DNA of 64,000 bases from Streptomyces sp. A0958 (GTDB taxonomy: Bacteria; Actinomycetota; Actinomycetes; Streptomycetales; Streptomycetaceae), in assembly GCF_004795035.1 (NCBI RefSeq), contig NZ_SSBK01000009.1:1-64000 (forward strand), in the 5' to 3' direction. Every line of letters starts with the position of its first letter. Positions within the stretch are counted from its first letter, which is position 1. Below are positions 17,127 through 25,943 of this stretch, piece by piece. The notes below the pieces were generated by a model. The model made no database searches, was not told the origin of the DNA, and saw only the letters and a list, made by a program, of their open reading frames with translations. A program made the position numbers and the translations under genes.

Positions 17127-18296
17127 ATGAACGAGACAGCGCCCCTGAGAGCCCGTGCCGAGATCGATCTCGCCGCACTCCGCGCCAACGTGCGCGTCCT
17201 GCGTGCCCGGGCGTCCGGGGCGCGGCTCATGGCCGTGGTCAAGGCCGACGCCTACGGGCACGGTGCGGTCCCCTGCGCGCGGGCCGCGCTGGAGGCCGGC
17301 GCCACCTGGCTGGGCACCGCCACGCCGCAGGAGGCGCTGGCCCTGCGCGCGGCCGGGCTCGACGCCCCGATGATGTGCTGGCTGTGGACGCCGGGCGGGC
17401 CCTGGCGCGAGGCGATCGAGGCCGGCATCGACGTGTCGGTGAGCGGCATGTGGGCGCTGCGCGAGGTCACCGCCGCCGCTGCGGAGGCCGGCCGGCCGGC
17501 CCGCGTCCACCTCAAGGCGGACACCGGCCTCGGCCGGGCCGGCTGCCAGCCCGCCGACTGGCCCGAACTGGTCGCCGCCGCCCGCACCGCCGAGCAGGCG
17601 GGCACGGTCCGCGTCACCGGCCTGTGGTCCCACTTCGCCTGCGCCGACGAGCCGGGCCACCCCTCGATCACCGCCCAGCTGGACACCTTCCGCGACATGG
17701 TGGCGTACGCCGAGAAGGCCGGCGTCGAGCCCGAGGTGCGGCACATCGCCAACTCCCCGGCCACCCTCACGCTCCCCGAGTCCCACTTCGACCTCGTGCG
17801 CACCGGGATCGCCATGTACGGCATCTCGCCCGGCCCCGAGCTGGGCACCGCCGCCGACTTCGGGCTGCGCCCCGTCATGACGCTCGCCGCGTCCGTCGCC
17901 CTGGTCAAGCACGTACCGGCCGGCCACGGCATCAGCTACGGCCACCACTACACGACGGCCGCCGAGACCACGCTCGGCCTGGTGCCGCTCGGGTACGCCG
18001 ACGGCATCCCGCGCCACGCGTCGGGCCGGGGCCCGGTCCTGGTCGGCGGGGTGCGGCGGAAGGTCGCGGGCCGGGTGGCCATGGACCAGTTCGTCGTGGA
18101 CCTCCACGGCGACGAGGTGGCGGTCGGCAGCGACGCGGTGCTGTTCGGCCCGGGCGACCGGGGCGAGCCGAGCGCCGAGGACTGGGCCGAGGCGGCCGGC
18201 ACGATCGCGTACGAGATCGTCACCCGGATCGGGGCCCGGGTGCCGCGCGTCCACCTGGGCACCGGGGCGGCGGACGGTGCCTCGGCCGGGTCCTGA
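17127..18296 (+). CDS. alr: alanine racemase
   Basis: PLP enzyme giving D-alanine for peptidoglycan. 389 residues, normal length. Lys39 in MAVVKADAYGHG carries PLP. The second catalytic base, Tyr in GHGISYGHHY, is about residue 272, and GRVAMDQFVVDL is the C-terminal domain motif. Start ATG 17127 (MNETAPLRARAEIDLAALRA). It precedes the alpha/beta hydrolase and tsaE genes on the same strand. Confidence 0.96.
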   Translation: MNETAPLRARAEIDLAALRANVRVLRARASGARLMAVVKADAYGHGAVPCARAALEAGATWLGTATPQEALALRAAGLDAPMMCWLWTPGGPWREAIEAGIDVSVSGMWALREVTAAAAEAGRPARVHLKADTGLGRAGCQPADWPELVAAARTAEQAGTVRVTGLWSHFACADEPGHPSITAQLDTFRDMVAYAEKAGVEPEVRHIANSPATLTLPESHFDLVRTGIAMYGISPGPELGTAADFGLRPVMTLAASVALVKHVPAGHGISYGHHYTTAAETTLGLVPLGYADGIPRHASGRGPVLVGGVRRKVAGRVAMDQFVVDLHGDEVAVGSDAVLFGPGDRGEPSAEDWAEAAGTIAYEIVTRIGARVPRVHLGTGAADGASAGS

Positions 18297-18394
18297 CCGG
18301 TGAAGGCCCCTGACCAGGCACGATCTGAACACGTCCGAGACGGGCCTGGCTCGGGCCGGGACGGACCGACACGACCGACGAGGAGTGCGGCACG

Positions 18395-19603
18395 GTGAGC
18401 GAGATCAGTGCGGGTGACGCGGTGGCGACGGCCGCTTCGGCGGCCGGCTGGCGCCGGGCGGGAGTCGCCGGCGCCGCCATAGGCGTGATCGCCGCCGGGG
18501 CGGCGGCCGGGGTCGCGGTGGAGCGGCTGACGGTCGGCCGGTCCATGCGCAAGCGCGCCCGGCTGGCCCTGGACGCCACCGGACCGTACGGCTCGCTGCG
18601 CGGGCTGCCGGGCCGGGCCACGGCCGACGACGGCACCCAGCTGTACTACGAAACCGACGAGATCGACGAGGCCGGCTCCGAAGACGCCACATCCTCGTCC
18701 GCCGGTGCGGGCCCCCGCCGGCGCCGGCTCTTCGGACGCAAGGCCCCCGCCCCGGTCACGGTCGTCTTCAGCCACGGCTACTGCCTCAGCCAGGACTCCT
18801 GGCACTTCCAGCGGGCAGCCCTGCGCGGCATCGTGCGCACCGTCCACTGGGACCAGCGCAGCCACGGCCGCTCCGAACGCGGCCGCGCCCAGGCGAGGGC
18901 CGGCGGCGGGGTGCCCGTCGGCATCGACCAGCTCGGCCGCGACCTCAAGGCCGTCATCGACGCGGCCGCCCCCGAGGGCCCGCTCGTCCTGGTCGGCCAC
19001 TCCATGGGCGGGATGACGATCATGGCGCTGGCCGAGCGGTACCCGGAGCTGATCCGCGACCGGGTCGCCGCCGTCGCGTTCGTCGGTACGTCGAGCGGGA
19101 AGCTCAACGAGGTCAGCTTCGGCCTGCCGGTCGCGGGCGTCAACGCGGTGCGGCGGGTCCTGCCCGGGGTGCTGAAGGCGCTCGGCTCGCAGGCGGAGCT
19201 GGTGGAGCGGGGGCGGCGGGCGACCGCGGACCTGTTCGCCGGGCTGATCAAGCGGTACTCGTTCGGCTCGCGGGACGTGGACCCGGCCGTCGCGCGGTTC
19301 GCCGAGCGGCTGATCGAGTCCACCCCGATCGACGTGGTCGCCGAGTTCTACCCCGCCTTCGCCGAACACGACCAGAGCGCGACCCTGCCCCTCTTCCGCG
19401 ATCTCCCCGTCCTCATCCTGGCCGGTGACAAGGACCTCGTCACGCCCAGCTCGCACAGCGAGGCCATCGCGGACCGGCTGCCCGACGCGGAACAGGTCAT
19501 CGTCCCGGACGCCGGCCACCTGGTGATGCTGGAACACCCGGAAACGGTGACGGACCGGCTCGCCGACCTGCTGGTGCGCGCGGGCGCCGTACCGGAATCC
19601 TGA
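18395..19603 (+). CDS. alpha/beta hydrolase, membrane-anchored
   Basis: 402 residues. An N-terminal hydrophobic segment (VAGAAIGVIAAGAAAGVAVE, about residues 25-45) suggests membrane attachment, with the catalytic domain after it. The nucleophile is Ser203 in LVGHSMGGMTIMA; VFSHGYCLSQDSWHFQ is the oxyanion region; DKDLVTPSSHSEA and PDAGHLVMLEHPE carry the acid and the catalytic His. Start GTG 18395. Substrate unknown. Between alr and tsaE, a position that appears conserved in streptomycetes as far as I recall. Confidence 0.9.
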   Translation: MSEISAGDAVATAASAAGWRRAGVAGAAIGVIAAGAAAGVAVERLTVGRSMRKRARLALDATGPYGSLRGLPGRATADDGTQLYYETDEIDEAGSEDATSSSAGAGPRRRRLFGRKAPAPVTVVFSHGYCLSQDSWHFQRAALRGIVRTVHWDQRSHGRSERGRAQARAGGGVPVGIDQLGRDLKAVIDAAAPEGPLVLVGHSMGGMTIMALAERYPELIRDRVAAVAFVGTSSGKLNEVSFGLPVAGVNAVRRVLPGVLKALGSQAELVERGRRATADLFAGLIKRYSFGSRDVDPAVARFAERLIESTPIDVVAEFYPAFAEHDQSATLPLFRDLPVLILAGDKDLVTPSSHSEAIADRLPDAEQVIVPDAGHLVMLEHPETVTDRLADLLVRAGAVPES

Positions 19604-19629
19604 CGGCCGGGGCCGTATCGTTTCCGGCC

Positions 19630-20184
19630 ATGGAAGCAGCACAGAACAGCCCGGCGGCCGCTGGGGCCGCCGCGTACGAGAACGCCCCCTCCGCCGTCAC
19701 CGTGAAGCTGGCGGTCGACGCCCCCGAACAGATGCGGGCCCTGGGCCGCCGGCTCGCCGCTGTGCTGCGCCCCGGCGACCTCGTGATGCTCACCGGCGAG
19801 CTGGGCGCCGGCAAGACGACCCTGACCCGGGGGCTCGGCGAGGGCCTGGGGGTGCGCGGCGCCGTCACGTCCCCCACCTTCGTGATCGTCCGCGTCCACC
19901 CGCCGCTCGGCGACGGTCCGGCGCTGGTCCACGTCGACGCCTACCGGCTGGGCGGCGGTCTGGACGAGATGGAGGACCTGGACCTGGACGTGTCGCTGCC
20001 GGAGTCGGTGGTCGTCGTCGAGTGGGGCGACGGCAAGGTCGAGGAGCTGTCGGAGGACCGGCTCCAGGTGTTCATCGACCGCGCGGTCGGGGACACGGAC
20101 GACGAGCGGCGCTCGGTGACGCTGCTGGGCGTGGGTGCCCGGTGGGCGGGGCTGCGCAACGAGTCCTGGGCGCCCTGGGCCTGA
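19630..20184 (+). CDS. tsaE: tRNA t6A biosynthesis ATPase TsaE
   Basis: Small P-loop ATPase that works with TsaB and TsaD to make threonylcarbamoyl-adenosine at A37 of ANN-decoding tRNAs. 184 residues, slightly long owing to a roughly 25-residue N-terminal tail. Walker A GELGAGKTTLTRG starts at residue 56; SPTFVIVRVHP, LVHVDAYRLGG and VVVEWGDGKVEEL are family-typical. Start ATG 19630, 26 bases after the hydrolase gene. tsaB, rimI and tsaD follow about 1 kb later, separated by a small gene and an opposing gene. Confidence 0.95.
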   Translation: MEAAQNSPAAAGAAAYENAPSAVTVKLAVDAPEQMRALGRRLAAVLRPGDLVMLTGELGAGKTTLTRGLGEGLGVRGAVTSPTFVIVRVHPPLGDGPALVHVDAYRLGGGLDEMEDLDLDVSLPESVVVVEWGDGKVEELSEDRLQVFIDRAVGDTDDERRSVTLLGVGARWAGLRNESWAPWA

Positions 20185-20265
20185 GCGGGCCCGCTGTTTC
20201 CGACGCCTTGTCGGTAAAATGTTGCGCCGGACGGGGCAGGCATGGTGACATGGAGGACGAGAGCA

Positions 20266-20283
20266 GGTTAGGTCTGCCTAACC
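20266..20283. promoter_or_regulatory. inverted repeat upstream of a small gene
   Basis: GGTTAGG-TCTG-CCTAACC, a perfect 7-bp inverted repeat with four spacer bases, 31 bases before the ATG at 20315. The half-site resembles the TTAGG/CCTAA halves of DtxR/IdeR iron boxes, but the spacing does not fit that 19-bp consensus well, so the identity of the binding protein is open. Confidence 0.5.
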
Positions 20284-20314
20284 ATGCCTTCCACCGGAGT
20301 CTCAGGAGGCGTCC

Positions 20315-20491
20315 ATGCCGGCATCCGAGCATGAAGCCCAGCCGCCGCGGGCGGTATCGATGAGGGACCTGCTGGCCGCGGGAGCGGCGGCGAACGCGGT
20401 GTCCACCCCGCCGAATCAGACCCGTCCGGCGACCGGGGACATCTCCGACCGGTCCGAGAACGGCCCGCGCCCCGATCGTCCGGGGCGCTGA
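20315..20491 (+). CDS. small hypothetical protein (58 aa)
   Basis: Unknown product, too short for routine calling. ATG 20315 has a consensus AGGAGG six bases upstream. The middle reads MRDLLAAGAAANAVSTPP and the tail is Arg/Pro-rich (GRPRPDRPGR). There is no signal peptide or membrane segment, and the protein is probably largely disordered. It is preceded by the GGTTAGG inverted repeat and ends 14 bases from the convergent gene at 20505. Confidence 0.65.
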   Translation: MPASEHEAQPPRAVSMRDLLAAGAAANAVSTPPNQTRPATGDISDRSENGPRPDRPGR

Positions 20492-20504
20492 TCCGCGCTC
20501 CGGC

Positions 20505-21071
20505 TCACGGGACCACGACCACCTTCGCGCTCACCGTGGCGAACGTCCACATGGCGTCGCCGTCCTCACGGGACATCCGTACGCCGCCGGCCTTCAGGGT
20601 CGGGTCCGGCTCCTCCATCGAGCCGTCCTGCGCCGCGCTGAAGCCGATCGCCACGTCGTTCACCGAGGTGAACCGCACCACGTGCTCGATCGGCACGCCG
20701 TCGGAGCCCTGGACGGTGCCGGAGCGCGAGGTCACCGCGTAGGTGCCCGGCACGGCCGTCACCGCGCTCGGCATCACCTTGAACGTCCGGGACGCCTTGC
20801 CCTTCGCGTCCACCAGCCACACCCGGCGGTCGCCCAGTGCGTACACCACCCGCGCCCCGGTGCCGGAGTCGGCGGGGACCGCGAGCGGGTCCTTCTTCAC
20901 CTTGGGCTTGGCGTGGCCGCCGCCGGTCGGCGCGGACGCGCTGGTGGACGGCTTCGGCTTCGCGCTCAGGTGGTCGGGCACGTTGGCGGAGGCCTGGTAG
21001 GCCAGGAAGCCGACCGCGGCGATGGCCGCCGCGGTGAGCGCGGCCACGATTCCCGAGCTGCCCCTTGCCAC
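20505..21071 (-). CDS. secreted protein resembling an L,D-transpeptidase domain without catalytic residues
   Basis: 188 residues. An N-terminal hydrophobic segment (SSGIVAALTAAAIAAVGFLA) acts as signal or anchor, followed by a Lys/Pro/Ser-rich linker to about residue 60. The rest (RVWLVDAKGKASRTFKV; GTYAVTSRSGTVQGSDG; HVVRFTSVNDVAIGFSA; GGVRMSREDGDAMWTF; AKVVVV) has the order of strands seen in YkuD-type L,D-transpeptidases. The usual His-Gly and Ser-His-Gly-Cys-x-Arg catalytic motif is replaced by FSAAQDG and KAGGVRMS, so neither catalytic His nor Cys is present. It is likely a non-enzymatic cell-wall protein. The family link is by eye and moderate. Confidence 0.6.
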   Translation of the reverse strand: MARGSSGIVAALTAAAIAAVGFLAYQASANVPDHLSAKPKPSTSASAPTGGGHAKPKVKKDPLAVPADSGTGARVVYALGDRRVWLVDAKGKASRTFKVMPSAVTAVPGTYAVTSRSGTVQGSDGVPIEHVVRFTSVNDVAIGFSAAQDGSMEEPDPTLKAGGVRMSREDGDAMWTFATVSAKVVVVP

Positions 21072-21238
21072 CGTGCGTGCCTCTTTCGCCGTCGTGTGCC
21101 GTAAGTCGCGTGTCGTAAGTCGTACAAGCGTTTACACGTACTCCGCGTATACCCGGTGACGGTAGCAGCCGGGATCGCCCGGAACGGGAAGCCGTACGGG
21201 GCGCGGGGCGGACCGCGCCGGAGCCGTAGGCTGTTTGC

Positions 21239-21901
21239 GTGCTCTTGCTCGCAATGGATACCGCCACCCCCGCCGTCACCGTCGCCCTGCACGACGGAAC
21301 CCGCGTCGTCGCCGAGTCCGCCCAGGTCGACGCCCGCAGGCACGGGGAGCTGCTGCTGCCCGCCGTCGACCGGGTCCTCGCGGACGCCGGGGTGAAACTC
21401 GACGCCGTGACGGACGTCGTCGTCGGCGTCGGCCCCGGACCGTACACCGGGCTGCGGGTCGGCCTGGTGACGGCCGCGACGTTCGGCTCGGCGCTGTCCG
21501 TGCCGGTGCACGGGCTGTGCACCCTGGACGGCCTCGCGTACGCCGCCGGGCGGGCCGGGCTCGAAGGACCGTTCGCCGTCGCCACGGACGCCCGCCGCAG
21601 GGAGGTCTACTGGGCGCGGTACGAGGACCCCCGCACCCGGACCGATGGGCCCTCCGTCGACCGGCCCGCCGACATCGCCGAGCGGCTCGCGGGCCTCCCC
21701 GTCGTCGGGGCGGGCGCGGTGCTCTACCCCGACGCCTTCCCGGACGCGCGCGGCCCCGAACACCTCGCGGCGGGCGCCCTCGCGGGCCTCGCCGCCGAAC
21801 GCCTCGCGGCCGGTGACGAACTGCTGCCGCCGCAGCCGCTCTACCTCCGCAGGCCCGACGCGCAGGTCCCGAAGAACTACAAGGTGGTCACCCCCAAGTG
21901 A
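21239..21901 (+). CDS. tsaB: tRNA t6A biosynthesis protein TsaB
   Basis: Non-catalytic paralogue of TsaD that holds the t6A complex together. 220 residues: MLLLAMDTATPAVTVALHDG at the N-terminus, GVGPGPYTGLRVGLVTA as the ASKHA-fold signature, and DARRREVYWARYE. Start GTG 21239. Its stop overlaps the rimI start. Confidence 0.95.
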   Translation: MLLLAMDTATPAVTVALHDGTRVVAESAQVDARRHGELLLPAVDRVLADAGVKLDAVTDVVVGVGPGPYTGLRVGLVTAATFGSALSVPVHGLCTLDGLAYAAGRAGLEGPFAVATDARRREVYWARYEDPRTRTDGPSVDRPADIAERLAGLPVVGAGAVLYPDAFPDARGPEHLAAGALAGLAAERLAAGDELLPPQPLYLRRPDAQVPKNYKVVTPK

Positions 21902-22425
21902 CCGCCACGACCGCCGTGCTGCGCGAGATGCGCTGGTGGGACATCGATCCGGTGCTCGACCTGGAGCACGAGCTGTTCCCGGACGACGCCTGGTCGGCCG
22001 GCATGTTCTGGTCCGAGCTGGCGCACGCGCGGGGCCAGGGGGCCACCCGCCGCTACGTGGTCGCCGAGGACCCGGCCACCGGCCGGATCGTCGGGTACGC
22101 GGGCCTCGCCGCCGCCGGTGACCTCGCCGACGTACAGACGATCGGCGTCACCCGCGACCACTGGGGCGGCGGACTCGGCTCCGAGCTCCTGACCGATCTG
22201 CTCAAGCACGCCACCGCCTTCGAGTGCGCCGAGGTGCTGCTGGAGGTCCGCGTCGACAACATCCGGGCCCAGAAGCTGTACGGACGCTTCGGCTTCGAAC
22301 CGATCGGCTTCCGCCGCGGCTACTACCAGCCGGGCAACGTCGACGCACTCGTCATGCGCCTGCACGTACACGAAGACGTACCCGAGGACATCCCGGGGCA
22401 CGCACAGGGAACAGAGACTGACTGA
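21898..22425 (+). CDS. rimI: ribosomal-protein-alanine N-acetyltransferase
   Basis: GNAT acetyltransferase, 175 residues. It acetylates the N-terminus of ribosomal protein S18 in the well-studied homologues. [20 protein letters not shown] is the start; [20 protein letters not shown] carries the acetyl-CoA loop; [19 protein letters not shown] is the typical C-terminal signature. GTG 21898 overlaps the tsaB stop and its own stop overlaps the tsaD ATG, so the three genes are translationally coupled. Confidence 0.93.
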   Translation: MTATTAVLREMRWWDIDPVLDLEHELFPDDAWSAGMFWSELAHARGQGATRRYVVAEDPATGRIVGYAGLAAAGDLADVQTIGVTRDHWGGGLGSELLTDLLKHATAFECAEVLLEVRVDNIRAQKLYGRFGFEPIGFRRGYYQPGNVDALVMRLHVHEDVPEDIPGHAQGTETD

Positions 22426-23525
22426 TGGCTGACGAACCGCTCGTACTCGGCATCGAGACCTCCTGCGACGAAACCGGGGTCGGCATCGTCCGGGGGACCA
22501 CGCTCCTCGCGGACGCCGTCGCGTCCAGCGTCGACACGCACGCCCGCTTCGGCGGCGTCGTCCCGGAGATCGCCTCCCGCGCGCACCTGGAGGCGATGGT
22601 CCCCACCATCGAGCGCGCCCTGAAGGAGGCCGGCGTCAGCGGCCGGGACCTCGACGGCATCGCCGTCACCGCGGGGCCCGGCCTCGCGGGCGCCCTGCTC
22701 GTCGGCGTCTCGGCGGCCAAGGCGTACGCGTACGCGCTGGACAAGCCGCTGTACGGGGTCAACCACCTCGCCTCGCACATCTGCGTCGACCAGCTGGAGC
22801 ACGGCCCGCTGCCCGAGCCCACCATGGCGCTCCTGGTCAGCGGCGGGCACTCCTCGCTGCTCCTGGCGCCCGACATCACCAACGACGTGCGGCCGCTGGG
22901 CGCGACCATCGACGACGCGGCGGGCGAGGCCTTCGACAAGATCGCCCGGGTGCTGGACCTCGGCTTCCCCGGCGGCCCGGTCATCGACCGGCTCGCGCAG
23001 GAGGGCGACCCGGCCGCCATCGCCTTCCCGCGCGGCCTGACCGGCCCGCGCGACCCCGCGTACGACTTCTCCTTCTCCGGCCTGAAGACCTCCGTCGCCC
23101 GCTGGATCGAGGCGAAGCGCGCGGCCGGCGAGGAGGTGCCGGTCCGGGACGTGGCCGCCTCCTTCCAGGAGGCCGTGGTGGACGTGCTCACCCGCAAGGC
23201 CGTCCGCGCCTGCAAGGACGAGGGCGTCGACCACCTGATGATCGGCGGTGGCGTCGCGGCCAACTCCCGGCTGCGGGCGCTCGCCCAGGAGCGGTGCGAG
23301 CGGGCCGGCATCCGGCTGCGCGTGCCGCGCCCCAAGCTGTGCACCGACAACGGGGCGATGGTCGCCGCGCTCGGCGCCGAGATGGTGGCCCGCAACCGGC
23401 CCTCCTCAGACCTGGAGCTGTCCGCCGACTCCTCGCTGCCGGTCACCGAGACCCACGTCCCGGGCGCCCACACTCACGACCACGACCACGTGCACGAGGT
23501 CAGCAAGGACAACCTCTACTCATGA
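22425..23525 (+). CDS. tsaD: tRNA N6-adenosine threonylcarbamoyltransferase TsaD
   Basis: Catalyses transfer of the threonylcarbamoyl group to A37 of tRNA. 366 residues. [15 protein letters not shown] opens the protein; metal-binding HLASH is near residues 114-118; [36 protein letters not shown] and [10 protein letters not shown] complete the ASKHA/Kae1 set. The C-terminal extension after the catalytic fold ends with a His-rich run ([10 protein letters not shown]), not needed for activity in the family and possibly metal-binding. The following gene starts within its stop codon. Confidence 0.96.
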   Translation: MADEPLVLGIETSCDETGVGIVRGTTLLADAVASSVDTHARFGGVVPEIASRAHLEAMVPTIERALKEAGVSGRDLDGIAVTAGPGLAGALLVGVSAAKAYAYALDKPLYGVNHLASHICVDQLEHGPLPEPTMALLVSGGHSSLLLAPDITNDVRPLGATIDDAAGEAFDKIARVLDLGFPGGPVIDRLAQEGDPAAIAFPRGLTGPRDPAYDFSFSGLKTSVARWIEAKRAAGEEVPVRDVAASFQEAVVDVLTRKAVRACKDEGVDHLMIGGGVAANSRLRALAQERCERAGIRLRVPRPKLCTDNGAMVAALGAEMVARNRPSSDLELSADSSLPVTETHVPGAHTHDHDHVHEVSKDNLYS

Positions 23526-23806
23526 GCGCCCCCGCCACCGCCCTGATGTGGGAGGCCCGCGCCACCGAGGGCCGGGGCGCCGAACTCCTGGAGTGGGCCC
23601 GCGCCCGCGCCGCGGAGCTGGCCCGGCCGCCCCTGCGCAGCGAACTCCTCCGTGCTCCCCGGGACCGGGTCCTGGTCATCACCTGGTGGGACGGCGCGTA
23701 CGCCGACGACCCGCCGGAGCTGCCCGAGCCGGACGCGGCCCTGATCACCCGCCCGGTGCACCGCTGGCGCTTCGAGTCGCTGGGGCCGGTGACGCCCGGC
23801 CGATGA
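23522..23806 (+). CDS. hypothetical protein (94 aa)
   Basis: Not recognised with certainty. ATG 23522 overlaps the tsaD stop (ATGA), so it is coupled to the t6A genes. The sequence ([52 protein letters not shown]) suggests a small alpha/beta fold such as a ferredoxin-like dimeric barrel, but I see no diagnostic residues. Codon use is that of the core genes. Confidence 0.75.
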   Translation: MSAPATALMWEARATEGRGAELLEWARARAAELARPPLRSELLRAPRDRVLVITWWDGAYADDPPELPEPDAALITRPVHRWRFESLGPVTPGR

Positions 23807-23977
23807 GTTCCGGGGGCCGGTGCGGCCGGCTCAAGGACCGGTTCGGCGACTCCTGGCAGATCGTCCCGCCGGGCCTCGGAGGTCCTGGCCGACCCGGACC
23901 CGGAGAAGGCGGCCCGCGCCATGAAGGCGATGTTCGGCGTGAAGCGCCTGGACATCGAGGCCCTGCGCAAGGCCTGA
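23803..23977 (+). pseudogene. remnant of a PhnB/VOC-family protein
   Basis: Two frames together give the characteristic C-terminus of PhnB-like glyoxalase-fold proteins. GRLKDRFGDSWQIVPPGL is in one frame, then after a frame change near 23875-23885 comes EVLADPDPEKAARAMKAMFG and KRLDIEALRKA to a TGA at 23975-23977. The N-terminal two thirds are missing, so this is a decayed fragment. Confidence 0.7.
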
Positions 23978-24118
23978 GCGGGGCGCGGGCGTCGGGTTCT
24001 CCGGACGCCGGCCGGTGCGACCGCCGCCGCACCGCTGGTCAGCGCTGAGCCCCGGCGCCCTATTCTTGGCGTGTACACGGGCGCTCCTGTGTGCGCCGTG
24101 ACGCAGGGGGAGGGCTTT

Positions 24119-24484
24119 ATGGAGTGGTACTGGTGGGTGCTCATCATCTTCTGGACGGGCGGCTTCGGCTGGCTCGCCGACAACATCCGCACCGCGCTGC
24201 GCAACCGCCACACCCGCAGGATGGAGCTGATGGAGGCCGGCCGGCAGGAACGGCTCGCGGTCGAGGCCGCCAGCAAGCCGCCCGAGCCCGTCTGCGGCTG
24301 CACGCACCACCTCGCCAAGCACGACAAGCAGGGCAAGTGCCACGAGCGGGTCGAGGTGCCGACCGCCTGGGACGAGCAGAAGAAGCCCGTCCGTTTCGAG
24401 TCGGGGCAGTGCAACTGCCAGCAGTACGTGGGCCCTCAGCCGCTCTCGCAGGTGTACGCGGAGGACCTGACCGACCTCGTGTGA
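24119..24484 (+). CDS. small membrane protein, Streptomyces-conserved type
   Basis: 121 residues with one N-terminal membrane helix (WYWWVLIIFWTGGFGWLADN) and a cytosolic tail holding two cysteine groups (PVCGCTHHLAKHDKQGKCHE and GQCNCQQYVG), which could bind a metal. Start ATG 24119 has GGGGGAGGG just upstream. Function unknown. Monocistronic, between the PhnB relic and the deacetylase. Confidence 0.85.
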   Translation: MEWYWWVLIIFWTGGFGWLADNIRTALRNRHTRRMELMEAGRQERLAVEAASKPPEPVCGCTHHLAKHDKQGKCHERVEVPTAWDEQKKPVRFESGQCNCQQYVGPQPLSQVYAEDLTDLV

Positions 24485-24617
24485 CGCGTTCGGCCGCCCC
24501 CGTGTGAGCCACCCGGGGGACCGCGCGGGGGCGGCGGCGGTGTCGGGCCCGCCGCCCGTTCACGTACTGGCAATATGCGGCGCCATGCAGCCAGTACGAC
24601 AAAAGGACAAATTAGCC

Positions 24618-25601
24618 ATGAATGGGCGCAGACCGGATGCGACGACGGGCGGGCAGCGGCGGGCGCGACGGGGGCGGGGCCACCTGCGGCGCCGGCCGGG
24701 CTACGCGGTCCTGGCCGCGCTCCTGGTCGCCGCCGTCGGCTCCGGCTGTGCGGCCGGGACCGGCGAATCCGGGGCCGGATCGGGCGCGAAGCTCCAAGCC
24801 GGACAGCCGGGCGCGCAGGCCCAGGCCCCGGCGGGGGCGCTGGGCACCCGCGCGGCGCAGGCGGAGCGGGCCGAACTCGCCCAGGCGGCCCGCGCGGTCG
24901 CCGCCAAGAAGTGGGGCCTGGCGAGCACGCCGCTCGCGGCGCCCGTACCGCCCGCCGTGAAGCCGCGCATCACCACCCGCAAGGGCTTCGAGGTCGAGGG
25001 CCAGGACGACTCGCTGCCGCCGGTCTTCACCACCGTCCCCACCAAGGACAAGATCGTCTTCCTGACGATGGACGACGGCGACGACAAGGACCCCGAGCTG
25101 CTGCGGATGATGTCGGAGCTGAACATCCCGTACAGCGCCTTCCTCAGCGACTACCTGGTGCGCGACGACTACACGTACTTCAAGGACGCCCAGGAGCGCG
25201 GGGTCACGCTCAACAACCACACACTCAACCACCGCTACATGCCGGGCCTCTCCCACGAGGAGCAGAAGCAGGAGATCTGCGACCAGCAGGACATCATCGA
25301 GAAGCAGTTCGGCAAGCGGCCCCGGCTCTTCCGCCCGCCGTACGGCAACTACAACACCGACACCCTGCGCATCGCCAAGTCCTGCGGCATCACCGCCGTA
25401 CCGCTCTGGGCCGAGGAGGCGTTCCCCGACCACATGGAGTGGCGCGAGGAAGACCTCGACCTGCACCCCGGCGACATCATCCTCACCCACTTCCGCGGCA
25501 AGAACGACTGGAAGGGCAGCATGCCCGACCTGATCCGGGCCGTCATGAAGGTCGTCACGGACAAGGGATACGCCGTGGCCCGGCTGGAGGACTACGTATG
25601 A
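24618..25601 (+). CDS. polysaccharide deacetylase (CE4/NodB) lipoprotein
   Basis: 327 residues, exported. The N-terminus has basic residues, a hydrophobic core (YAVLAALLVAAVGSGC) and a lipobox-like VGSGC. The NodB homology domain starts near residue 145. FLTMDDGDDKDPELL is motif 1 (the family has TFDDG; Met replaces Phe), LNNHTLNHRYMP supplies the metal-binding HxxxH, and RPPYGNYNTDTLRIA is motif 3. It probably removes N-acetyl groups from a cell-wall or extracellular glycan. Start ATG 24618, with AAGGAC upstream; ATG 24585 is a less likely option. Coupled to the next lipoprotein gene. Confidence 0.9.
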   Translation: MNGRRPDATTGGQRRARRGRGHLRRRPGYAVLAALLVAAVGSGCAAGTGESGAGSGAKLQAGQPGAQAQAPAGALGTRAAQAERAELAQAARAVAAKKWGLASTPLAAPVPPAVKPRITTRKGFEVEGQDDSLPPVFTTVPTKDKIVFLTMDDGDDKDPELLRMMSELNIPYSAFLSDYLVRDDYTYFKDAQERGVTLNNHTLNHRYMPGLSHEEQKQEICDQQDIIEKQFGKRPRLFRPPYGNYNTDTLRIAKSCGITAVPLWAEEAFPDHMEWREEDLDLHPGDIILTHFRGKNDWKGSMPDLIRAVMKVVTDKGYAVARLEDYV

Positions 25602-25918
25602 GAAGGGCGCACCGGCTGCTGGCCGGACTGCTGACGGCCGGTGCGCTCCTGACCGTCACCACCGGCTGCGCGCAGTCGGTGGACCCGATCGCCCGGCTGG
25701 GCCGCAAGGCGGCACAGCGGGTGGACCGGCGGCCGAGCACCCCGGCGGCGGTGCACGGCGATCACGGGGCCCCGGGGGCGCTGGTCGTCGTCGCCTGCGT
25801 CCGGGCGGTCCCGGCGGCCGGGCACGCCGGGACCGCCGCCCCGGCGAGGCACTGGTGGCCCGGCGGGGGCGGGGCGTACGCGGGGGTGGGTGCGGGTACG
25901 GAGTGCGCGAGGCGGTAG
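25598..25918 (+). CDS. short lipoprotein, possibly a truncated second deacetylase
   Basis: 106 residues starting within the stop of the deacetylase gene. MRRAHRLLAGLLTAGALLTV leads to a TTGCAQS lipobox. After about residue 50 the sequence is low-complexity Ala/Gly/Pro and lacks every CE4 motif. Tandem deacetylase lipoproteins with this kind of N-terminus exist, so I infer that this gene lost its catalytic domain, but it may also be a genuine small lipoprotein. Confidence 0.6.
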   Translation: MRRAHRLLAGLLTAGALLTVTTGCAQSVDPIARLGRKAAQRVDRRPSTPAAVHGDHGAPGALVVVACVRAVPAAGHAGTAAPARHWWPGGGGAYAGVGAGTECARR

Positions 25919-25943
25919 GCGGGTCCGCCACAAGGGGCGTGAA

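Noticed and set aside
20266..20283. Iron box (DtxR/IdeR) reading of the GGTTAGG inverted repeat
   Set aside because: The spacer is too long for the 19-bp consensus; kept only as an unidentified operator.
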